In this document: positions 31,634 to 38,818 of the stretch, in pieces | Position numbering within the stretch: position 1 is the first letter of the stretch | Layout: every line of letters begins with the position of its first letter | Position numbers and translations under genes: made by a program | The notes under the pieces: model-generated | What the model was told of the DNA's origin: nothing | What the model saw: only the letters and a program-made list of their open reading frames with translations | Databases searched by the model: none | DNA from: Longimicrobium sp. | GTDB lineage: Bacteria > Gemmatimonadota > Gemmatimonadetes > Longimicrobiales > Longimicrobiaceae | Reading direction: 5' to 3' | Assembly: GCA_036389795.1 (NCBI GenBank) | Contig: DASVWD010000032.1 | Location: forward strand, 1-38,818 | Length of the DNA: 38,818 nt

Positions 31634-32647
31634 GTGAGCGCCCGGCGCGCCTTCCTCCCCGCCCTCGTCCCGGGCGTCCTCCTGGCCGCGGCGATCGCCG
31701 CGGCCGCGTGGCTCCTCCAGCTCGCCGAGGTCCGCCTCTTCCGCCACGCGGTGGTCGAGGCGCTGGTGCTCGCCATCCTGCTCGGGATGGCGGTGCGCAC
31801 CTTCTGGACGCCCCCGCCGCGCTTCGAGCCCGGCATCGGGTTCGCCAGCAAGCAGGTGCTGGAGACGGCGATCGTGCTGCTGGGCGCCTCGGTGGACCTG
31901 CCGCTCCTGCTGCGCGCCGGGGCGCCGCTCGTCGTCGCCATCCTGCTCGTGGTCGCGGCGGGGCTCGGCTGCGGCTACGGGATCGGGCGGCTGCTGGGGC
32001 TCAACCCGAAGCTGTCGACGCTCATCGCCTGCGGCAACGCCATCTGCGGCAACTCGGCCATCGCCGCGGTGGCGCCGGTGATCGGGGCCGAGAAGGAGGA
32101 CGTGGCCTCGTCCATCGCCTTCACCGCCGTGCTGGGGGTGATCGTCGTGCTCACCCTGCCGCTGGCCAAACCCCTGCTCGGCTTCGACGACTACCAGTAC
32201 GGCGCGCTGGCGGGGATGACGGTGTACGCCGTCCCCCAGGTGCTGGCCGCCACCTTCCCCGTCAGCGCCCTCGCGGGCGAGGTGGGGACGCTGGTGAAGC
32301 TGGTGCGCGTGCTCCTGCTCGGCCCCCTGGTCGTCTTCTTCACCCTCCGCCGGCACAGGATCGGCGAGCAGAAGCTGGCGGCCGGGAGCTTCGTCCCCTG
32401 GTTCATCGTGGGGTTCCTGCTGCTGGCCGCCGCCCGCTCGCTGGGGGTGATCCCGGCCGGGGTCGCCGCCCCCGTGCGCGAGGTGGCGCGCTGGATGACC
32501 GTGGCGGCGATGGCCGCGCTGGGGCTGGGGGTGGACGTGCGGGTGCTGGGGAAGGTGGGCGCGCGGGTGATCCTGGCCGTCACCGGCTCGCTCGTCGTCC
32601 TCGTCGCCGCCAGCACGCTGCTGATCCGCCTGCTGGACATCGGCTGA
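31634..32647 (+). CDS. YeiH/UPF0324 family putative sulfate exporter-like membrane protein
   Basis: The 337-residue protein has about ten hydrophobic segments spaced through its length, as in the YeiH family of inner-membrane proteins, some of which are annotated as putative sulfate exporters without strong proof. The family core motif CGNAICGNSAIAAVAPVIGAEKEDVASSIAFTAVLGVI is intact near residues 130-170, together with GASVDLPLLL and GMTVYAVPQVLAA. The C-terminal part (AALGLGVDVRVLGKVG) is typical. The start is a GTG at 31634 with no obvious ribosome site. It is divergent from the DksA/TraR gene 92 bases away and followed by repeat DNA, so it probably has its own promoter. Substrate is unknown. 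Confidence 0.9.
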   Translation: MSARRAFLPALVPGVLLAAAIAAAAWLLQLAEVRLFRHAVVEALVLAILLGMAVRTFWTPPPRFEPGIGFASKQVLETAIVLLGASVDLPLLLRAGAPLVVAILLVVAAGLGCGYGIGRLLGLNPKLSTLIACGNAICGNSAIAAVAPVIGAEKEDVASSIAFTAVLGVIVVLTLPLAKPLLGFDDYQYGALAGMTVYAVPQVLAATFPVSALAGEVGTLVKLVRVLLLGPLVVFFTLRRHRIGEQKLAAGSFVPWFIVGFLLLAAARSLGVIPAGVAAPVREVARWMTVAAMAALGLGVDVRVLGKVGARVILAVTGSLVVLVAASTLLIRLLDIG

Positions 32648-32650
32648 TCT

Positions 32651-32675
32651 CGAAGGCGAAGCGCGAAGTGCGAAA
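32651..32675 (+). repeat. Short GAAGCGCGAAGTGCG array after the YeiH-type gene
   Basis: A few degenerate heptamers (GAAGGCGAAGCGCGAAGTGCG, split by variants) lie immediately after the stop codon of the transporter. Confidence 0.55.
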
Positions 32676-32711
32676 GAGCCTGAAATCGGTCGATCAGCAG
32701 GTACTTGCCGT

Positions 32712-32830
32712 CATTCTGAGGCCCGGCCACACGGAAAGCCGCATCCGCACGGATGGCCGCAGGCCCGAAGAATCTTCTCACCCCGGCAGGTGGGTTGGGC
32801 GCGGCAGCGGCACGGATGCCGGCCCGCCGA
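32712..32830 (+). repeat. GTCATTCTGAG...GAATCTTCTCACC dispersed element
   Basis: The element opens with CGTCATTCTGAGGCCCGG, carries GGCCCGAAGAATCTTCTCACC in its middle and GGCAGGTGGGTTGGGCGCGG towards its end. It aligns by eye along about 115 bases with the minus-strand copy at 38526-38643. Confidence 0.8.
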
Positions 32831-32846
32831 CCGCCCGGCAGCGGCG

Positions 32847-34232
32847 TCAGGCGCCGCCGGGGACGGACGGCGCGGGGAGCCGCCCGGCGTCGGCCGGGAT
32901 GGCGGGCGGCGACGAGCCCGCGGGACGGTTGCGCTCCTCCTGCTCCTGCTCGACGGCCAGGTCCACCTTGGTGAGGTCGGGCCGGAAGAAGAGCGCGATG
33001 GTCCAGTCCAGCGCGATGCGCAGCCGCGTGTCCCAGCGCGGCATCTGGAACAGGTAGTAGGTGCGCCGCATCCACCAGGCGGCGAAGCCGGTCAGCGGGA
33101 TGCCGCGCAGGTCCGCCGCCGCCCGCGTGTGGCCGAACGCCGCCATGGTGCCCAGCGTCCGGAAGACGAAGGGCTTCGTCGCACGCCCCGTGACGGCCGC
33201 GTGGACGTTACTCGCCACCGCGGGCGCCTCGCGGATGGCGTGCTGCGCCAGGGCGGGGTACGGCTTCCCGTCGGGGCCCGGGATGGCGGCGCAGTCGCCC
33301 AGCGCCCACACCGTGGGGTGGCTCACGCTGCGCAGGCCGGCGTCGGTGACGATGCGGCCGCGCCGGTCGCGCTCCACCGGGAGGGCGGCGGCCACGGCGT
33401 TCGTCGCGATTCCCGCCGCCAGCACCACGGTGTCGGCCTCGACCACCCCCTCCTTCCAGCGCACCCCCCACGGCTCGATCGCCTCCACCGGCGTGGAGAC
33501 GTGCAGCTCGGCCCCGCGCCGCCGCAGGATGCGCTCGGCGTAGGCGGCCAGGCGCGGCGTCGACTCGGGGAGGAGCCGCCCGCCGGCCTCGAACAGGTGG
33601 TAGCTCAGCTCGTCGCGGCGGATGCGCGGGTAGTAGCGCAGCACGTCGGCGGCGAAGGCGGTCAGCTCGCCCAGCAGCTCCACCCCCACCAGCCCGCCCC
33701 CGATCACCACGAAGGCGAGGAGCCGCCGCCGCCGGCCCGGGTCGGCCTCCACCTCCGCCAGCTCGAAGCGCTCGACCACGTGGTTGCGCAGCAGGAGCGC
33801 GTCGGCCACGGTCTTGAAGGTGCGGGCGTGCTCCGACCCGGGGATGAGCGACGTGTTGGTGACGGCGCCCAGCGCCACCACCAGGTGGTCGTACGGCAGC
33901 TCGCGCGCGCCGCCCTCGCCGGGGAGCACGCGCACCGAGCGGCGCTCCACGTCCACCCCCTCCACGGTGGCCTCGATGAAGCGCGCCCGCCGCAGGCACG
34001 GCCGGATCGGCTGCGCGCAGTGGCGCAGCTCCAGCACGCCCGAGCACGCTTCGAACAGCAGCGGGCTCAGGAGGAAGAAGTTGTCGCGGCTGACCAGGGT
34101 GATCTCGGCCCCGGGGCGGCTTCCGAAGCGCGCCTCCAGGTGCCGCGCGGCCGTCAGCCCCGCCACGCCGCCGCCGAGCACGACGATGCGGACGGGCGCC
34201 GCAGAGGCGGGGGAGTTCACTGACGGGGGCAT
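32847..34232 (-). CDS. ndh: Type II NADH:quinone oxidoreductase
   Basis: NDH-2 is a single-subunit, non-pumping flavoprotein at the inner membrane surface that passes electrons from NADH to quinone. The 461-residue product starts at an ATG (34232). The FAD fold is VRIVVLGGGVAGLTAARHLEARFG near residue 15, the NADH fold is FVVIGGGLVGVELLGELTA near residue 170, and TVWALGDCAAIPGP holds the second FAD contact. LAQHAIREA, and the C-terminal GFAAWWMRRTYYLFQMPRW with ALDWTIALFFRPDLTKVDL, fit the membrane-binding end of NDH-2. The last 35 residues are Pro/Gly-rich. Heptamer arrays separate it from the histidine kinase gene upstream. Confidence 0.93.
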   Translation of the reverse strand: MPPSVNSPASAAPVRIVVLGGGVAGLTAARHLEARFGSRPGAEITLVSRDNFFLLSPLLFEACSGVLELRHCAQPIRPCLRRARFIEATVEGVDVERRSVRVLPGEGGARELPYDHLVVALGAVTNTSLIPGSEHARTFKTVADALLLRNHVVERFELAEVEADPGRRRRLLAFVVIGGGLVGVELLGELTAFAADVLRYYPRIRRDELSYHLFEAGGRLLPESTPRLAAYAERILRRRGAELHVSTPVEAIEPWGVRWKEGVVEADTVVLAAGIATNAVAAALPVERDRRGRIVTDAGLRSVSHPTVWALGDCAAIPGPDGKPYPALAQHAIREAPAVASNVHAAVTGRATKPFVFRTLGTMAAFGHTRAAADLRGIPLTGFAAWWMRRTYYLFQMPRWDTRLRIALDWTIALFFRPDLTKVDLAVEQEQEERNRPAGSSPPAIPADAGRLPAPSVPGGA

Positions 34233-34307
34233 CGCTCGACCTCGCCGCGCGGGGGTGGGAGCCGACCGGACCACCAACGCTACGGAGCCCCGACCGGCGT
34301 CGCAAGC

Positions 34308-34388
34308 GAGTGCGAGGTGCGAGGTGCGAAGTGCGAAGTGCGAAGTGCGAAGTGCGAGAGAAGCGGAGATGAGCGCGCACTCACGCAC

Positions 34389-34391
<3 letters not shown>
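34308..34391. repeat. Convergent GAAGTGCG and CGCACTCA arrays between ndh and histidine kinase
   Basis: Positions 34308-34358 hold seven AAGTGCG/AGGTGCG units on the plus strand; 34376-34391 hold CGCACTCACGCACTCACG, the inverse of the 8-mer. The kinase stop codon TGA (34389-34391) is itself part of the 8-mer array. Confidence 0.9.
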
Positions 34392-35627
<1,236 letters not shown>

Positions 35628-35631
35628 TCGG

Positions 35632-36690
35632 CTACCTGCCCAGGAGGTCCGCGGCGAGCGCGGTCCCGACGACCCGGGAGCGGATCTTCGCGAAGGCCGT
35701 GTCGCGGCTCGTGGAGCGGTCGTCGCTGAACGGCGCGAAGCCGCAGTCGTCGGTCGTCCCCAGCTGCTCGGGCGGGATGTACCGGGCCGCCTCGACCACG
35801 CGGTCGCGGATCTCTTCGGGCGTCTCGACGCGCGGGTCGATCGGCGAGACGACGCCGACGAAGATGCGCTGGTCCGGCTTCATGTACTGCCGGATGATCT
35901 TCAGCACGCGCACGCGGTCCCGCTCCCCGGCCAGCGCGATGTAGAACCTGCCCACCCTGAGCTCGAACAGGCTCGGCAGCAGCTCGGCGTAGTCGACGTC
36001 GGCGCTGTGGGTCGAGTCGAGGTCGCCCCCGGGACAGGTGTGCACACCGATCAGCCCGCGCTCCGCGGGGGAGAAGCGCGACAGCGCCAGGTTGTTCAGG
36101 TCGATGAAGCTGTTGAGCAGGTTCCCGGAGGGATCGATCTTCATGGCCAGCCGCCCTTCGGTGAAGTCGATCTGGACGGCGTGCGCGCCCTTCTCCAGGC
36201 AGCGGCGGATCTCGCCCTCGTGCTCGCGCAGCAGGTCGTCGATGAACTCGTCGCGCGTGTACCCGGGGATCGGGTCGGCGGGGTACATCAGGCTCAGCGC
36301 GGACGGGGAGATCACGGCCTGCTTCACCGGCCGGTGCGCGTAGCGCTGCGCCGTGTCGAGGTAGCCGTCCGCGTAGCGCCGGTACCGGAAGGGGCCGCGC
36401 GTGAGCCGCGGCATCCGGCGCGTGTGGCCGGCCGCGAAGGGAATCCTGAACCCGTCGGGCGCCGTGTTCGGCAGCCCGTGGACCGAGTACGTCCAGAAGT
36501 TGTGGTACTTCCTCTGCTCGCCGTCGGTGACGACGGGGGAGCCGGTGGCCTCGAACCGCTCGATGGTGTCGCGGATCGCCGCGTCGAAGAGCGGAACCAG
36601 GCCGGGGTCGTCCACGTCCCCGTCCGCGACCGCCTCGATCAACGCCTCGGGTCGCGGGATGCTGCCGATCGGCTCGGTGGGGATGGTCAT
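35632..36690 (-). CDS. Cobalamin-independent methionine synthase (MetE) C-terminal-like methyltransferase
   Basis: The 352-residue product is one TIM-barrel domain like the catalytic half of MetE, which moves a methyl group to homocysteine using zinc. Visible zinc ligands are H217 and C219 (GVHTCPGGD) and C316 (TTDDCGFAPF). The N-terminus reads IGSIPRPEALIEAV, matching the S-x-P-R start of the family, and QIDFTEGRLAMKID gives the substrate acids. The N-terminal folate-binding half of full MetE is missing, so the methyl donor is unknown, as for archaeal core enzymes and for other uroporphyrinogen-decarboxylase-like methyltransferases. The ATG at 36690 has GGGAGTGGAG upstream. It is followed after 4 bases by the histidine kinase. 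Confidence 0.9.
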   Translation of the reverse strand: MTIPTEPIGSIPRPEALIEAVADGDVDDPGLVPLFDAAIRDTIERFEATGSPVVTDGEQRKYHNFWTYSVHGLPNTAPDGFRIPFAAGHTRRMPRLTRGPFRYRRYADGYLDTAQRYAHRPVKQAVISPSALSLMYPADPIPGYTRDEFIDDLLREHEGEIRRCLEKGAHAVQIDFTEGRLAMKIDPSGNLLNSFIDLNNLALSRFSPAERGLIGVHTCPGGDLDSTHSADVDYAELLPSLFELRVGRFYIALAGERDRVRVLKIIRQYMKPDQRIFVGVVSPIDPRVETPEEIRDRVVEAARYIPPEQLGTTDDCGFAPFSDDRSTSRDTAFAKIRSRVVGTALAADLLGR

Positions 36691-36875
36691 GGCTCCACTC
36701 CCGGTGGAGTGCGGGCGGCCGGGCCGGACCGGAGGCCGCCGCGGGAGAACGGACGTGGAGGCGCGGGGACCCGCGGTTGCGAAAAGTTTGGCTTCAAGCA
36801 ATTATCGTACGCGGCGTCGCGCGGTTTTCGGGACCACGCCCCGCGCGCCTGGTGCCGTTCGCGCAATCATGCACT

Positions 36876-36914
36876 GAAAAGCGGCCCGCCCGGAACGCAT
36901 CCGGGCGGGCCGCT
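36876..36914 (-). terminator. Intrinsic terminator of the metallopeptidase gene
   Basis: A 14-base perfect stem, AGCGGCCCGCCCGG paired with CCGGGCGGGCCGCT (36880-36914, 7-base loop), starts 23 bases after the peptidase stop and is followed on the minus strand by TTTT. Confidence 0.85.
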
Positions 36915-36937
36915 CCGTCATCCGCAACCGCGCGCGG

Positions 36938-38380
36938 CTACTCGCGGCGGATCACGGCGATCTTCACCGTGGTGGGCGGCGCCGCGTCGTCGGTGGTGCG
37001 GACGGTGACCCCGGCGAAGGCGCTGGCGGCCACGCCCAGCCGCCGGTACGCCGCCGCGCCGCCGTTGGACAGCGTGAAGCTGCTCGCGACGCCGTTGGCC
37101 AGGTCGGGCGCGGCGAGCCGGTAGCTGCACGAGCAGGCGGCGTCATCGCTGAAGTCGGGGCTGGCGTACAGGCCGCGGAAGTTCCAGCTCGGCTGCGTGT
37201 AGGCGGCGGGCGGGCTCCCCACGGCGTCGTCGATGTACATGGCCGCCGCGAAGTCGCGGAACCAGGGGAGCGGATCGGTGCCCAGCGCCTCCTGCAGGAG
37301 CACGAGCCCGGTCGGGAGGTTCGAGCCGTCGCCGTCCACCAGCGACTGCCAGAACGCCGCCTGCGTGCCGCCCCTGCGGTCCGCCGCGTAGCGCAGGAAC
37401 GCCCAGGCCGCGCCGCGGGTGGCCGAGTCGGCGTCGTCCTGGAACGGCCCGCTGGTGTCCGGCGCCAGCAGCCACTGGTCCAGGCGGGCGAAGTTGTCGT
37501 ACACGTACCGGAAGAACGCGTCCTGCACCGCCGGGACGCCCAGGTCGGCGGCGTCGACGTTCTGGCCCGGCGCCAGCCCCGAGCGCGAGTAGAAGACCAG
37601 CTCCTGGGCGACGTGCGCCAGCCCCTCGTCGAGCCACGGCGGCGCGAGATCGGTCGTGCCCGTGACGTAGAAGCGGCGCGAGGCGTTGATCAGGTGCTCC
37701 ATCTCGTGCGCCAGCGTCTGCTGCACCTCCTCGAACGTCTCGGTGACGCCGCGCGCGTTGCCGTTCACCGTGGCCGAGGGGTCCGCCGCGGGGAGGTAGA
37801 TCATCTCCCCGATGTTGCTGGTGGGGCACTCGGTGGCCGGCCTCAGGTCGCGCCAGAGGAAGTAGCCGGGGACGAACCGGGTGGCGCCGCCGGGAGTCCG
37901 CTCGTTGACCGCGCGCGTGAAGAAGGCGATCACCCGGTTGTTGTTGCCGTCGATGTCCGCCGGCGCGCCGAAGCTGGCCGTGAGCGTGGGCCAGATGAAG
38001 GTGTCGAAGCTGTCGGCGAGGGCCTGGTACTGGGCCGCGCTGAAGCCGCCGGACGGGTTCAGCGTGTCGGCGATCACCACGACGTGAGTACCGACGGCGA
38101 TCACCCGCCCCGTGCGGGTGTCGAACTCGCTGCAGAAGTCGGAGGTCTCGACGTTCAGGTCCATCAGGGCGCCCACCGCGGGCACGCCCGGCGTGATCGC
38201 TCGGCGCGGCCCCCCCGGCGGCTGGATGGCCCCGGCGGCCCGGGCGGCGCGCGCGGAGGAGAAGCGGAGGGCGAGCTCCCGGCGCTCCCGCTGGCGCAGC
38301 CGCGCCTCGAAGCGGTCGTCCAGGCGCGGAGCCGGCGCCGAGCGGAAGAGCGCCCATGCCAGGTGGCCGGCTCCGCGCAC
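36938..38380 (-). CDS. HExxH zinc metallopeptidase, 5' end replaced by repeat DNA
   Basis: The conserved part holds the zinc motif TLAHEMEHLINASRRFY, then WLDEGLAHVAQEL, whose glutamate is the likely third ligand, as in gluzincin peptidases. Earlier it has GRVIAVGTHVVVIADTLNPSGGF and a D-I-D-G-N-N-N segment that may bind calcium. Two cysteines (CSCSY) are near the C-terminus, suggesting an exported protein. However, there is no signal peptide. Upstream of about 38350 the frame runs through GTCATTC-type repeat DNA up to 38656. The GTG at 38380 is the best available start but lies in the repeat; the next ATG, at 38164, would remove about 70 residues. The gene is probably 5'-truncated and may be inactive or retained in the cytoplasm. 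It ends at a strong terminator. Confidence 0.7.
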   Translation of the reverse strand: MRGAGHLAWALFRSAPAPRLDDRFEARLRQRERRELALRFSSARAARAAGAIQPPGGPRRAITPGVPAVGALMDLNVETSDFCSEFDTRTGRVIAVGTHVVVIADTLNPSGGFSAAQYQALADSFDTFIWPTLTASFGAPADIDGNNNRVIAFFTRAVNERTPGGATRFVPGYFLWRDLRPATECPTSNIGEMIYLPAADPSATVNGNARGVTETFEEVQQTLAHEMEHLINASRRFYVTGTTDLAPPWLDEGLAHVAQELVFYSRSGLAPGQNVDAADLGVPAVQDAFFRYVYDNFARLDQWLLAPDTSGPFQDDADSATRGAAWAFLRYAADRRGGTQAAFWQSLVDGDGSNLPTGLVLLQEALGTDPLPWFRDFAAAMYIDDAVGSPPAAYTQPSWNFRGLYASPDFSDDAACSCSYRLAAPDLANGVASSFTLSNGGAAAYRRLGVAASAFAGVTVRTTDDAAPPTTVKIAVIRRE

Positions 38381-38479
38381 GAGTCTGGCCTCGTGGCGGC
38401 CGCGGGTAGATTCCTCGGGAGCCCGGCCGGCGACGGTGCAGACGCGGGTCCGGCGCACCGGGCTCCACTCGGAATGACA
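38353..38479 (-). repeat. GTCATTC...GAATCT element at the peptidase 5' end
   Basis: On the minus strand it reads GTCATTCCGAGTGGAGCCCG, then GGGCTCCCGAGGAATCTACC, and ends with GGAGCCGGCCACC. The last segment is shared with the degenerate copy near 23160-23275, supporting that the element reaches into the peptidase frame. Confidence 0.65.
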
Positions 38480-38679
38480 GACCCGGGAAGTGCGTATCGG
38501 ATGGAGATTCGAGGGTACGGGATGAAGCGGGCGGGCATCGGTGACGCTACCGCGCCCGACCCACCTGGCGAGGTGAGAAGATTCCTCGGCCCTGCCGACA
38601 TTCGTGCAGAGGCCGGTTCGGTGTGATCGGGCCTCGGAATGACAGCGTACAGCCACTGATTGTCCGGACCTGGCGTCGA
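38381..38679. other. Repeat-filled region upstream of the metallopeptidase
   Basis: About 300 bases without an independent gene. It holds two minus-strand GTCATTC elements, one ending inside the start of the peptidase frame (about 38353-38479) and one at 38526-38643. Between them is a short spacer, and next to them lies the 3' exon junction of a group II intron. Confidence 0.8.
38526..38643 (-). repeat. GTCATTC...GAATCTTCTCACC element, second copy
   Basis: On the minus strand it reads TGTCATTCCGAGGCCCGATC, GCCGAGGAATCTTCTCACC, then AGGTGGGTCGGGCGCGG. It is closely similar along its length to 32712-32830. Confidence 0.8.
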
Positions 38680-38818
38680 ATCGGGATAGGGGGGCCGGTC
38701 TCCCGGCACCCCCTCCCCCACCACCGTACGTACGGGTCCGTATACGGCGGTTCGGATGGTTGATGGACTGAGTGTGTTGTGCTCCGTCCTGAGTGAAGAG
38801 GCTGCTCCCCGCCGTCCG
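38680..38818 (-). ncRNA. 3' end of a group II intron (domains V and VI)
   Basis: On the minus strand, positions 38753 to 38720 fold as domain V: ACCGCCGTA pairs with TACGGTGGT, then TACGG pairs with CCGTA, with a 2-base CG bulge and a tiny loop. This matches the conserved domain V hairpin of bacterial group II introns. It is followed by GGGGGAGGGGGTGCCGG-GAGA-CCGGC and CCCCCTATCCC, a domain VI stem with an unpaired A about 8 bases before a 3' end at ...CCCGAT (about 38680). The reverse transcriptase gene would lie beyond the window. The remaining sequence up to 38818 is presumably domain IV. Confidence 0.8.

Noticed and set aside
36691-36875. A SAM or other methionine-related riboswitch upstream of the MetE-like gene
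   Set aside because: I looked for paired conserved stems and found only GC-rich segments; a GATAAT sequence near 36800 has no matching -35 box at proper spacing.
38164-38724. A 186-residue minus-strand frame running from the intron end into the peptidase
   Set aside because: It passes through intron domain VI and two repeat elements and is in the wrong frame for the peptidase.

Overview
The window is very GC-rich, densely coded DNA from a diderm bacterium: it encodes a signal-peptide-bearing outer-membrane barrel and a TonB-receptor-like plug/barrel protein. Gene content and order (yicC-gmk-rpoZ-coaBC-udg; gap-pgk-tpiA-secG), the Pro/Ala-rich protein tails and the abundant small dispersed repeats suggest a member of Gemmatimonadota, probably near Longimicrobium. 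That placement is inference from memory of such genomes, not a search result. Nearly every gene is on the minus strand; only an ECF sigma factor and a YeiH-type transporter are on the plus strand.

Layout, left to right (minus-strand genes are transcribed right to left): a partial outer-membrane barrel protein (1-1056), a small four-helix membrane protein, and an unrecognised protein with an internal duplication. Then secG, tpiA, a tiny AAA+-like protein with ruined ATPase motifs, pgk and gap form a glycolytic operon. Next come comF, aroE and a low-molecular-weight phosphatase. A 3.8-kb gene of clearly lower GC follows (9897-13661); it codes for a 1254-residue protein ending in a PD-(D/E)XK nuclease motif and looks recently acquired. 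Then ispD, radA and dnaB, the last interrupted at its Walker A lysine by a 490-residue intein. The block udg-coaBC-rpoZ-gmk-yicC serves DNA repair, coenzyme A, nucleotide and RNA metabolism. It is followed by the TonB-receptor-like gene and pepA, then icd and gltA (TCA cycle), the sigma factor, a DksA/TraR protein, the YeiH transporter, a type II NADH dehydrogenase, a PAS histidine kinase and a MetE-like methyltransferase. The right end has a zinc-metallopeptidase gene whose 5' end has been replaced by repeat DNA, and then the 3' end (domains V and VI) of a group II intron that runs out of the window.

Genes are often coupled through 4-base GTGA or ATGA overlaps (pgk to the AAA relic, phosphatase to aroE, coaBC to udg, yicC to gmk, pepA to the TonB-like gene). 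GTG starts are common and ispD appears to use TTG. Intergenic space is filled by at least five repeat families: tandem AAGTGCG/TGAGTGCG arrays placed right after stop codons, a two-hairpin element with a GCRGCAACAAC linker, a GTCATTC...GAATCT element, a GGGCGAGGCATGCCTCGCCC palindrome and a CCCTCTCCC/GGGAGAGGG hairpin. I see no tRNA, rRNA or CRISPR array. I could not support any specific sigma-70 promoter or riboswitch by eye. Three GC hairpins followed by T-runs, and a fourth weaker one, look like intrinsic terminators.
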